Position numbers and translations under genes: made by a program. From Chryseobacterium soli (GTDB lineage: Bacteria; Bacteroidota; Bacteroidia; Flavobacteriales; Weeksellaceae), in the NCBI RefSeq assembly GCF_000737705.1, contig NZ_JPRH01000013.1, positions 1 through 53,251 of the forward strand: a stretch of DNA of 53,251 bases, read 5' to 3'. Below the pieces are notes generated by a model, which saw nothing but the letters and a program-made list of their open reading frames with translations, did not search any database and was not told the DNA's origin. This document shows, in pieces, positions 14,199 through 21,529 of this stretch. Within the stretch, counting starts at the first letter, position 1; every line of letters starts with the position of its first letter.

Positions 14199-16475
14199 TT
14201 ATTTCAGATCAAAGCGATCCAGGTTCATGACCTTCGTCCATGCTGCACCAAAATCATTTACAAATTTCCCTTGTGCATCGGCACTGCCATAGACTTCTGC
14301 AACTGCTCTTAATTCAGAATTGGATCCGAATACCAAATCTGCACGGGTTGCCGTCCATTTGGGTTGTCCTGTTACACGATCCGTTCCCAAATACAGTTCA
14401 TTATCTTCAGAAATCCCCTTCCATTGTATTCCCATATCTAACAGATTAACAAAGAAATCATTGGTAAGAACACCCGGACGTTGGGTAAATACGCCATGTT
14501 TTGAACCGTCAAAATTGGCATCCAATGCACGCATTCCTCCGATTAGCACTGTTAGCTCCGGAGCGGAAAGGGTAAGAAGCTGGGCTTTATCTATTAATAA
14601 AGACTCAGTAGATACCGTATATTTTCTTTTCAGATAATTACGGAATCCATCGGCAGCCGGTTCAAGGTACCCCATTGATTCTACATCGGTCTGCTCCTGA
14701 GAAGCATCCATACGGCCCGGTACAAAAGAAACAGAAAGAGGGTGTCCGGCATCATGCGCCGCTTTTTCCACCGCTGCTGTTCCTGCTAATACAATCAGAT
14801 CCGCTAATGATACTTTTTTATTTCCTCCTTGTGAAGCATTGAATTCTCTCTGAATATCTTCAAGTATAGTAAGTACCTGATGTAATTGGGGAACATTGTT
14901 CACTGCCCAATCTTTTTGAGGCGCCAGTCGGATTCTCGCTCCATTGGCACCCCCTCTTTTATCGCTTCCTCTAAAAGTTGAAGCTGAGGCCCAGGCTGTG
15001 GAAACCAGTTGTGAAATACTCAACCCTGAATTCAGTATTTTTGCTTTTAATGCTTCAATATCTGCTGTGTTGATCAGTTCATGATCCACATGAGGAATAG
15101 GATCCTGCCAGATCAGTTCTTCCTGTGGTACATCGGGTCCCAGATACCTTGCTTTCGGTCCCATATCTCTGTGGGTAAGTTTAAACCACGCACGGGAAAA
15201 AGCATCGGCAAAAGCCTCCGGATTTTCATAAAAATGTCTTGATATTTTAGCATACTCCGGATCGAATTTTAAAGAAAGATCGGTCGTAAGCATCGTCGGT
15301 CTGTGTTTCTTTGATGGATCAAATGCATCAGGTATAATTTCTTCAGCATTTATTGCAACCCATTGATGAGCTCCGGCAGGACTTTTCGTCAGTTCCCAAT
15401 CATTTTCAAATAAATTTTTAAAGAAATAATTGCTCCATTGGGTCGGCGTTTCAGTCCAGGTTACTTCTAAACCGCTTGAGATCGCATCTGTTCCTCTTCC
15501 GGATTTATAAGAACTGTTCCATCCCAAACCTTGCTGCTCAATTCCTGCAGCTTCCGGCTCCTTACCTACATGATCAGCAGGTCCTGCCCCATGGGTTTTT
15601 CCGAAAGTATGTCCTCCTGCAATCAATGCTACAGTCTCTTCATCATTCATTGCCATACGTCCGAAAGTATCTCTGATATCTTTAGCAGCTGCAATAGGAT
15701 CCGGGTTTCCGTCCGGTCCTTCCGGGTTCACATAGATAAGCCCCATTTGTACAGCAGCCAAAGGTTTTTCAAGGTTACGGGAATGGATATCTCCATCTGC
15801 ATTGTCATCAGTAGGAAGAACTCCTCCACTTTTATCCACCCCTTCTGAACCATGTGCATACCGAAGGTCGCCTCCCAGCCATGTTTTTTCGGAACCCCAA
15901 TATACATCCATATCCGGCTCCCAAACATCTTCACGCCCTCCGGCATATCCGAATGTTTTAAAGCCCATTGATTCTAATGCCATATTTCCGGTCAGGATCA
16001 GAAGATCAGCCCAGGAAATTTTTCTTCCATATTTTTGTTTGATCGGCCACAATAATCTTCTGGCTTTATCAAGACTTACATTGTCCGGCCAGCTGTTCAA
16101 CGGGGCAAAACGCTGCTGCCCGGCTCCGGCCCCTCCTCTTCCGTCGCCTACTCTATAAGTACCGGCACTGTGCCAGGCCATACGGATAAACAAAGGACCA
16201 TAATGTCCAAAATCCGCCGGCCACCAATCCTGAGAATCGGTCATCAATGCATGAAGGTCTCTTTTTACCGCCTCAAGATCGAGGCTTTTGAATTCTTCAG
16301 CATAATCAAAATCTTTATCCATAGGATCCGACAGCGCGGAATGCTGACGAAGGATATCTACTCTAAGCTGCTCCGGCCACCAGTCTTGATTTTGGGTACC
16401 GCCACCTGCAACAGGCTGCTTCATACTTCCGTTATGAAAAGGGCATTTACTGATGTCATTTGGGTCATTTTCCAT
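14199..16475 (-). CDS. katG: Catalase-peroxidase KatG
   Basis: The product has 758 residues, the normal KatG length, with two peroxidase domains. It detoxifies hydrogen peroxide by catalase and peroxidase reactions using haem b in the cytoplasm. The distal site is RMAWHSAGTYR (Arg98, Trp101, His102). The proximal His289 lies in GGHTFGKTHGA. The Met-Tyr-Trp adduct residues can be assigned as Trp101, Tyr248 (GLIYVNPEG) and Met274 (RMAMNDEE), so catalase activity should be intact. No signal peptide is present. The start at MENDPNDISKCPFH fits family N termini. Upstream lies a -7 element (16528-16535) and an OxyR-box candidate (16559-16595), so induction by peroxide through OxyR is likely. Confidence 0.97.
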   Translation of the reverse strand: MENDPNDISKCPFHNGSMKQPVAGGGTQNQDWWPEQLRVDILRQHSALSDPMDKDFDYAEEFKSLDLEAVKRDLHALMTDSQDWWPADFGHYGPLFIRMAWHSAGTYRVGDGRGGAGAGQQRFAPLNSWPDNVSLDKARRLLWPIKQKYGRKISWADLLILTGNMALESMGFKTFGYAGGREDVWEPDMDVYWGSEKTWLGGDLRYAHGSEGVDKSGGVLPTDDNADGDIHSRNLEKPLAAVQMGLIYVNPEGPDGNPDPIAAAKDIRDTFGRMAMNDEETVALIAGGHTFGKTHGAGPADHVGKEPEAAGIEQQGLGWNSSYKSGRGTDAISSGLEVTWTETPTQWSNYFFKNLFENDWELTKSPAGAHQWVAINAEEIIPDAFDPSKKHRPTMLTTDLSLKFDPEYAKISRHFYENPEAFADAFSRAWFKLTHRDMGPKARYLGPDVPQEELIWQDPIPHVDHELINTADIEALKAKILNSGLSISQLVSTAWASASTFRGSDKRGGANGARIRLAPQKDWAVNNVPQLHQVLTILEDIQREFNASQGGNKKVSLADLIVLAGTAAVEKAAHDAGHPLSVSFVPGRMDASQEQTDVESMGYLEPAADGFRNYLKRKYTVSTESLLIDKAQLLTLSAPELTVLIGGMRALDANFDGSKHGVFTQRPGVLTNDFFVNLLDMGIQWKGISEDNELYLGTDRVTGQPKWTATRADLVFGSNSELRAVAEVYGSADAQGKFVNDFGAAWTKVMNLDRFDLK

Positions 16476-16527
16476 TATTGTTTATATTTTTGATGTTGAA
16501 TATTATAGTTTGAATTTTTGAACAAGA

Positions 16528-16535
16528 CAAACTTA
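16528..16535 (-). promoter_or_regulatory. -7 element of katG
   Basis: The minus strand reads TAAGTTTG (consensus TAnnTTTG), about 53 nt before the katG start. No good -33 TTG is found 17-23 nt upstream, as expected for an activator-dependent promoter. Confidence 0.55.
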
Positions 16536-16558
16536 CAAACACTTAATCAATAAATACG

Positions 16559-16595
16559 ATCTATTGATTTTATTTTTATGATAGTTAAAAACTAT
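16559..16595 (-). promoter_or_regulatory. Candidate OxyR-binding site upstream of katG
   Basis: The minus strand contains ATAGtttttaaCTAT (16581-16595), a full match to the OxyR half-operator ATAGnTnnnAnCTAT. After a 7-nt spacer comes a weaker second half (ATAA-N7-AGAT, 16559-16577). The site is about 25-60 bp upstream of the -7 element, a typical activator position. An additional inverted repeat AATCAATA...TATTGATT spans 16545-16569 and overlaps it. Confidence 0.55.
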
Positions 16596-16800
16596 ACCTT
16601 ATCCTTAAAAAATATCTCTTCCGCCATGGTTGCTTCTGTGCAATTAAGTTAATACTATTTTATGTAAATCAGAATAAAAGGGCTTTAAAAACGTTTATAT
16701 TTAGAATCATTCAAAGAAAACGCAAACACTTTTATAATAAACTGATGGGTATTCTGATAAAATTTAATTACTTTTATAGATAGCAAATGTAGATTTTACC

Positions 16801-17262
16801 ATGAAAAAAATAATTGTTATTGTTTTGGTCGCTTTCATTATGATCCAGTTTTTCCCGATTGATAAAACCAATCCACCGGCAACTCCGGGAATGGATTTTT
16901 TAAGGATTAAAGATACTCCGCCTGAAATCGCCAAGATCATCAGTACATCCTGTTATGACTGCCATTCCAATGAAACAAAATATCCATGGTATTCGAGTAT
17001 CGCCCCTTCTTCCTGGTTTCTTAAAAATCATGTAGTAGAAGGAAGAAAGCATCTCAATTTCTCTACCTTTGCAGTATATGAACCCAAAAGGCAGGCACAT
17101 AAACTGGAAGAATGTATAGAAATGATTGAGAAAAAAGAAATGCCGCTGGAATCGTATTATATAGGACATCAGGATGCAAAGTTAACTGATCAGCAGCGGC
17201 TGGAACTGGTTGCCTATTTCAAAAAAGTAAAAGAAGATACGGAACGAAAAATGGTTTTTTAA
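16801..17262 (+). CDS. Haem-binding domain protein (CxxCH, c-type)
   Basis: The product has 153 residues with an N-terminal signal or anchor (KKIIVIVLVAFIMIQFF). It carries one c-type haem motif CYDCH (Cys51, Cys54, His55) in the context ISTSCYDCHSNETKYPWYS, typical of the Bacteroidetes haem-binding family PF14376. Conserved YPWY and later KKEMPLESY (possible distal Met) agree. It probably works in the periplasm, receiving or passing electrons. The next gene, 12 nt downstream, encodes a DCC thiol oxidoreductase, so the two are likely co-transcribed. It is divergent from katG across a 325-bp spacer, but no clear -7 element was found on its own side. Confidence 0.85.
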   Translation: MKKIIVIVLVAFIMIQFFPIDKTNPPATPGMDFLRIKDTPPEIAKIISTSCYDCHSNETKYPWYSSIAPSSWFLKNHVVEGRKHLNFSTFAVYEPKRQAHKLEECIEMIEKKEMPLESYYIGHQDAKLTDQQRLELVAYFKKVKEDTERKMVF

Positions 17263-17274
17263 AAAATCAATAGT

Positions 17275-17688
17275 ATGCAGGAAAACTGGAAAGATAAATA
17301 TATTGTATTTTTTGACGGAGATTGCGGCGTATGCAATTTCTGGGTACAATGGATTTTGGAGCGAGACAAAAAAGACTATTTTATGTTTGCTTCCCTGCAG
17401 TCTGATTTCGGACAAAAATTTCTATCAGAAAGAGGGCTTGAAACGAAAGAATTTAATACCATGTATCTTTGGAAGCCAAAAGAATATTATCTGATAAAAT
17501 CAAGGGCTATCTTACAAATCGCGAGTTTATTGGGTGGTATTTATAAACTTTCGGGCATTGGAAAATTACTGCCGGTATTTCTAAGCGATAAAGCTTATGA
17601 TGTAGTTTCAAGAAACAGAATGAAACTGGCTAACCAAAAGTGTTTTCTGCCAGATCAGCATCAGAAAAAGAAATTTATTGAAGTCTAA
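17275..17688 (+). CDS. DCC-family (DUF393) thiol-disulfide oxidoreductase
   Basis: The 137-residue product has the signature VFFDGDCGVCNFWVQWIL near the N terminus, with the CxxC pair Cys17 and Cys20 and the preceding Asp that names the DCC family. The rest (AILQIASLLGGIYKL, DVVSRNR) matches the family length and C-terminal layout. There is no signal peptide. It lies 12 nt after the haem-binding protein gene. Thiol redox function is known only at family level. Start choice: the ATG at 17275 puts the FDGDCGVC motif at its usual position. Confidence 0.88.
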   Translation: MQENWKDKYIVFFDGDCGVCNFWVQWILERDKKDYFMFASLQSDFGQKFLSERGLETKEFNTMYLWKPKEYYLIKSRAILQIASLLGGIYKLSGIGKLLPVFLSDKAYDVVSRNRMKLANQKCFLPDQHQKKKFIEV

Positions 17689-17771
17689 ATTTTAGTTAAT
17701 CCCTAATGCACAAAGACTTTATCTTCTATAAAATTTAGACGTATCAAATCTCATTGTTAAATAAAATAAAA

Positions 17772-17795
17772 AACTGCTCCAAATAGGGAGCAGTT
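17772..17795 (-). terminator. Terminator of the alpha-amylase gene
   Basis: AACTGCTCC and GGAGCAGTT form a perfect 9-bp stem with a 6-nt loop, followed on the minus strand by TTTTTTATTTTAT. It sits between convergent genes and may also stop the upstream plus-strand pair. Confidence 0.8.
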
Positions 17796-17804
17796 GAATT
17801 ATCA

Positions 17805-19238
17805 TTATTGGTTCAGAGACCAGACAGAATACGAGTTTGGCGGACATTGGATTTTCACCCATTTATCACCTTGCGTAGTCGGATACCAGGTCGAATTGCC
17901 TGTGAAATCTTTAATCTGCTGATTGCTCCAGTTGGTTTCAACCCATCTTTCCTGCCAGCTTGAAGAGCTGTTGATATACACAACCAAACCTGGATTTCCA
18001 TTGTAGCCGTTACGTCTTGCCACATATTCGTCATTATCAGTGTACAAAATAGCGGTTGTTCCTGTAGCTTTATTGTTATGGATCCAGATCAGATTATTCA
18101 GTTTATCTTTATTCAGCCATTCTTCATAATCTCTGTAAAAAATAGTAGGATATCCTTCATGTGTTAAGATATAGGCATAGGCAGGCATTTTGTTGTAAAT
18201 AATATCGGTATCATGATTAGCCACAAAAGTAACGGCTTTGTATGGATTTCTTTTCCACATCATATCGTCATTTAATACATTTAAATTTCCGTTATCAAAA
18301 GCTTCGTCCATTTTATAATAGGCGGCAAAATCAAATACGGAACTATTGGCATTATTAGCCCATGATTCCAGGGTATTGACATTAGAATCCCATAATTCAC
18401 CGACAGAAAAACCACCAACATTTAAATTCCAGGTATTAACGACCCAGGGACCGAAACCTTTCACGTAATCAAATCTCCAGCCGTCGAATTTCATCACATT
18501 TTTATAATATTTTCCGACGGAATCATCTCTTCCCCACAACCAGTCCTGAACGTAAGGATTGGCATGACAGAGATCGGGAAAACCACCGAAGGCTCCTTCA
18601 TCATTATTTCCATAAGCATTTTTATAAAAGTCATTGTAGCTTCTTGGGAACTTTCCTGAGGCAACTCCCGAAAAATTGGTCCACGTGTTGGTTCCCGTAT
18701 AAGGATTCGCTTCAGATTGTCCGCCACTGTTATGATTAATAACGATATCTGCGTACACCTGCATGTTTTCCGTGTGGGCTTTGGTAATTAAAGCTTCCAG
18801 TTCGGCTCTTGATCCGAAACGGGTTTCTACGCTTCCATTCTGATTAAAATTTCCAAAATCGAAATAATCGGTAGGATCATATCCCATTGAATAGGCGCCG
18901 TTCTGAGCTTTGGAAGCAGGAGGTAACCAGACTGCACTGATTCCGGCAGTTGACCATGCTGATAATTTATCCGTCACGGTATTCCACCAGTTTCCACCAT
19001 CGGGGACATCCCAGTAAAAGCCTTGCATTAATACTCCACCGCCCGGTCCGGATACAAATTTACTGTAGGCCGAACCGTTGCCTGTACTAAAAGGCCTGCC
19101 ATCATGATTGGTGACCTGTACTGTTTTGTCGTGCACTTCTGCCTGACTAGGATTGGCATTACTGATTTCATCATTGTTCTGACAGGAGCTAAAAAGCCCC
19201 AAAGCCAGCACTGAAAGAAAGAAATGTGTTTTTTTCAT
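17805..19238 (-). CDS. GH13 alpha-amylase lipoprotein
   Basis: The product has 477 residues with a lipoprotein signal (MKKTHFFLSVLALGLFSSC, Cys19). It hydrolyses internal alpha-1,4-glucosidic bonds of starch or glycogen, probably at the outer surface. All four GH13 regions are present: DIVINH (164-169), GWRFDYVK with nucleophile Asp257, GELWDSN with acid/base Glu281, and VANHDTD with Asp343. A C-terminal beta domain follows (NPGLVVYINSSSSWQERWV to the end), as in bacterial amylases of the BLA/GH13_5-like type. It stands alone, with no susCD-type genes nearby in this window. A strong terminator follows. Confidence 0.93.
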   Translation of the reverse strand: MKKTHFFLSVLALGLFSSCQNNDEISNANPSQAEVHDKTVQVTNHDGRPFSTGNGSAYSKFVSGPGGGVLMQGFYWDVPDGGNWWNTVTDKLSAWSTAGISAVWLPPASKAQNGAYSMGYDPTDYFDFGNFNQNGSVETRFGSRAELEALITKAHTENMQVYADIVINHNSGGQSEANPYTGTNTWTNFSGVASGKFPRSYNDFYKNAYGNNDEGAFGGFPDLCHANPYVQDWLWGRDDSVGKYYKNVMKFDGWRFDYVKGFGPWVVNTWNLNVGGFSVGELWDSNVNTLESWANNANSSVFDFAAYYKMDEAFDNGNLNVLNDDMMWKRNPYKAVTFVANHDTDIIYNKMPAYAYILTHEGYPTIFYRDYEEWLNKDKLNNLIWIHNNKATGTTAILYTDNDEYVARRNGYNGNPGLVVYINSSSSWQERWVETNWSNQQIKDFTGNSTWYPTTQGDKWVKIQCPPNSYSVWSLNQ

Positions 19239-19412
19239 ACAATTGTTTTAATTGTTAATCTATTAACTAAAATACAATTTTATTGAATTGAATTCTAAAT
19301 CAAGTGAAATAATTTCATTTTTTAACAATAATAATTTAAGAACGGGAATATAAACTTTCATTAAAAAATCATAAACTTTTAATATTTTCTGAACAATTTT
19401 TCTTATATTCCA

Positions 19413-19420
19413 TATATTTG
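19413..19420 (+). promoter_or_regulatory. -7 element immediately before the DUF4290 gene
   Basis: TATATTTG matches TAnnTTTG and ends only 6 nt before the ATG at 19427, so transcription should begin at or next to the start codon. This also argues against using the upstream TTG inside the element as a start. Confidence 0.6.
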
Positions 19421-19426
19421 CACACT

Positions 19427-20110
19427 ATGGAATACAATACCCAAAAAACACAGCTTCATATGCCGGAATACGGCAGAATCATTCAACAGTTGGTTGAGCG
19501 CTGCAAAGAGCTTTCTGACAGGAATGAGAGAAGCGAAATGGCAATGGCAATCATCGATTTTATGGGTCAAAGAAACCCACAACTTCGTGACGAAGATAAT
19601 TATAAACATAAACTTTGGGATCATCTATTTATTTTAGCGAGTTATGATCTGGATGTAGATTCTCCATATCCTTTCCCTACCAGAGAACAGCTGGCAGAGA
19701 AACCTAAAACAATGGAATACCCTAAACTTCAAGGTGAATTTAAATTTTACGGAAAAAGTATTCTTCAATTAATAGAAAAAGCGATCGAACTGGAACCGGG
19801 CGACGAAAAGGAAGCCTTAATCGAAGTGATTGCCAACAATATGAAGAAATCCTATAATGTATATAATAAGGAACATGTTACCGATGATGTCATTTTCCGT
19901 CATTTAAAAGAATTATCGGAAAACAGACTGGATCTGACGGGAATAGAATCTCTGGAAAAGAGCAAGATTTATTACACGACCAACAACCGAAGCAACAGCA
20001 ATAATAACAACAACCGGAACACAGGTAACCTCGGCAATAACAGAAATCAACCTAACAAAAGAAGGCACAACAATAACAATAGCAACAACAACCATAAAAA
20101 CAGAAAGTAA
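19427..20110 (+). CDS. DUF4290 protein with Asn-rich tail
   Basis: The product has about 227 residues from the ATG at 19427. The body (~1-180) matches the Bacteroidetes DUF4290 family: MPEYGRIIQQLVERC, MAMAIIDFMGQRNPQLRD, KLWDHLFILASYDLDVDSPYP. The last ~45 residues are a low-complexity tail of Asn, Arg and Lys encoded by AAC/AAT runs. Function is unknown. Its TAA is directly followed by the ATG of murA with no gap, so the two are translated from one message. That conserved linkage suggests a cell-envelope role, but nothing in the sequence gives a mechanism. There is no signal peptide, so it is probably cytoplasmic. Confidence 0.85.
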   Translation: MEYNTQKTQLHMPEYGRIIQQLVERCKELSDRNERSEMAMAIIDFMGQRNPQLRDEDNYKHKLWDHLFILASYDLDVDSPYPFPTREQLAEKPKTMEYPKLQGEFKFYGKSILQLIEKAIELEPGDEKEALIEVIANNMKKSYNVYNKEHVTDDVIFRHLKELSENRLDLTGIESLEKSKIYYTTNNRSNSNNNNNRNTGNLGNNRNQPNKRRHNNNNSNNNHKNRK

Positions 20111-21418
20111 ATGAGTGGTACATTTCAAATACGAGGAGGGAAAAGGCTGCATGGCGAAATAACTCCACAAGGGGCAAAAAATGAAGCTTTACAAATTTTA
20201 TGTGCAGTTTTATTAACAGATGAAGAGGTTAGAATTAAAAATATTCCTGATATTCATGATGTAAACAGACTGATTGAAATCCTCGGAGACTTTGGAGTAA
20301 AAGTAACAAAAAATGGCCAGGGAGATTATACTTTCAAGGCAGATCAAGTAAATTTTGATTACATCAAATCCAACGAGTTCAAAAAAGACGGTGCCAGATT
20401 ACGCGGGTCTATTATGCTTATGGGCCCTATGCTTGCAAGATATGGTGAAGCGTATATGCCGACTCCCGGAGGTGACAAAATCGGAAGAAGAAGATTAGAC
20501 ACTCACTTTCAAGGGCTTGTAGAATTAGGTGCTGAGTTTCATTATGATGAGGAAGAATATTTCTATTCATTAAAAGCTAAGGAGCTTAACGGTAAATTCA
20601 TTTTATTAGAAGAAGCTTCTGTAACAGGTACTGCTAATATTGTAATGGCCGCCGCTTTAGCAAAAGGCAAAACAAGAATTTACAACGCAGCCTGCGAACC
20701 TTATCTGCAGCAGCTTTGTAAAATGCTGAACAGAATGGGTGCTAATATTTCAGGAATCGGATCTAATTTAGTAACGATCGAGGGAGTAGCTCATTTACAC
20801 GGGACAGAACACACTATGCTTCCAGATATGGTAGAAATTGGTTCTTGGATCGGTCTTGCTGCTATGACAAAGTCTGAACTTACTATAAAAAATGTTAACT
20901 GGAACCAACTTGGTGTGATTCCAAACACTTTCAGAAAATTAGGAATAGAACTTGAGCAGAGTAATGATGATATCTTTATTCCGGCTCAGGAAAATTATAC
21001 GATTCAAAAATTTATTGACGGATCGATCCTTACGATTTCGGATGCTCCATGGCCGGGATTCACTCCGGATTTATTATCGATCATTCTGGTAGTGGCTACT
21101 CAGGCTAAAGGAAGTCTTTTGGTACACCAGAAGATGTTTGAATCCAGGTTATTCTTTGTAGATAAATTAATCGATATGGGAGCGCAGATCATTTTATGTG
21201 ATCCGCACAGAGCTACAGTAATCGGATTAAACCAGGAAAACCCACTAAGGGGAACTACAATGGTTTCTCCGGATATCAGAGCTGGAAATGCCCTTCTGAT
21301 CGCCGCTTTATCCGCTGAAGGAAAATCGATTATCCACAACATCGAACAGATCGACAGAGGATATGAAAATATCGACGGAAGATTGAAAGCGATTGGTGCT
21401 GATATCGAAAGAATTTAA
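20111..21418 (+). CDS. murA: UDP-N-acetylglucosamine 1-carboxyvinyltransferase MurA
   Basis: The product has 435 residues and transfers enolpyruvate from PEP to UDP-GlcNAc, the first committed step of peptidoglycan synthesis in the cytoplasm. Family motifs include GAKNEAL near the N terminus (Lys23) and GARLRGSIMLMGPMLARYG. The active-site loop reads TPGGDKIGRRRLD: Asp122 occupies the place of the catalytic/fosfomycin-target Cys (Cys115 in E. coli numbering). In other bacteria this replacement keeps activity but prevents fosfomycin alkylation. It abuts the DUF4290 gene and ends before a strong bidirectional hairpin. Confidence 0.97.
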   Translation: MSGTFQIRGGKRLHGEITPQGAKNEALQILCAVLLTDEEVRIKNIPDIHDVNRLIEILGDFGVKVTKNGQGDYTFKADQVNFDYIKSNEFKKDGARLRGSIMLMGPMLARYGEAYMPTPGGDKIGRRRLDTHFQGLVELGAEFHYDEEEYFYSLKAKELNGKFILLEEASVTGTANIVMAAALAKGKTRIYNAACEPYLQQLCKMLNRMGANISGIGSNLVTIEGVAHLHGTEHTMLPDMVEIGSWIGLAAMTKSELTIKNVNWNQLGVIPNTFRKLGIELEQSNDDIFIPAQENYTIQKFIDGSILTISDAPWPGFTPDLLSIILVVATQAKGSLLVHQKMFESRLFFVDKLIDMGAQIILCDPHRATVIGLNQENPLRGTTMVSPDIRAGNALLIAALSAEGKSIIHNIEQIDRGYENIDGRLKAIGADIERI

Positions 21419-21451
21419 GAAAACAATCTCCAAGAGAGAAGTATCACATAA

Positions 21452-21483
21452 AAATCCCCGAAAGGTTTACTTTTCGGGGATTT
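21452..21483. terminator. Bidirectional terminator between murA and the DUF2207 gene
   Basis: AAATCCCCGAAA and TTTCGGGGATTT form a perfect 12-bp stem with an 8-nt loop and T-rich flanks. It lies between convergent genes. Confidence 0.85.
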
Positions 21484-21529
21484 CTATTTAGTTATTTAGG
21501 AGAAACAATTGAAAACGAATGATAATCTG

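Noticed and set aside
14061..14312. Plus-strand ORF of 83 codons after the RHS operon promoter region
   Set aside because: It crosses the katG terminator and the 3' end of katG in antisense and shows no protein-like composition.
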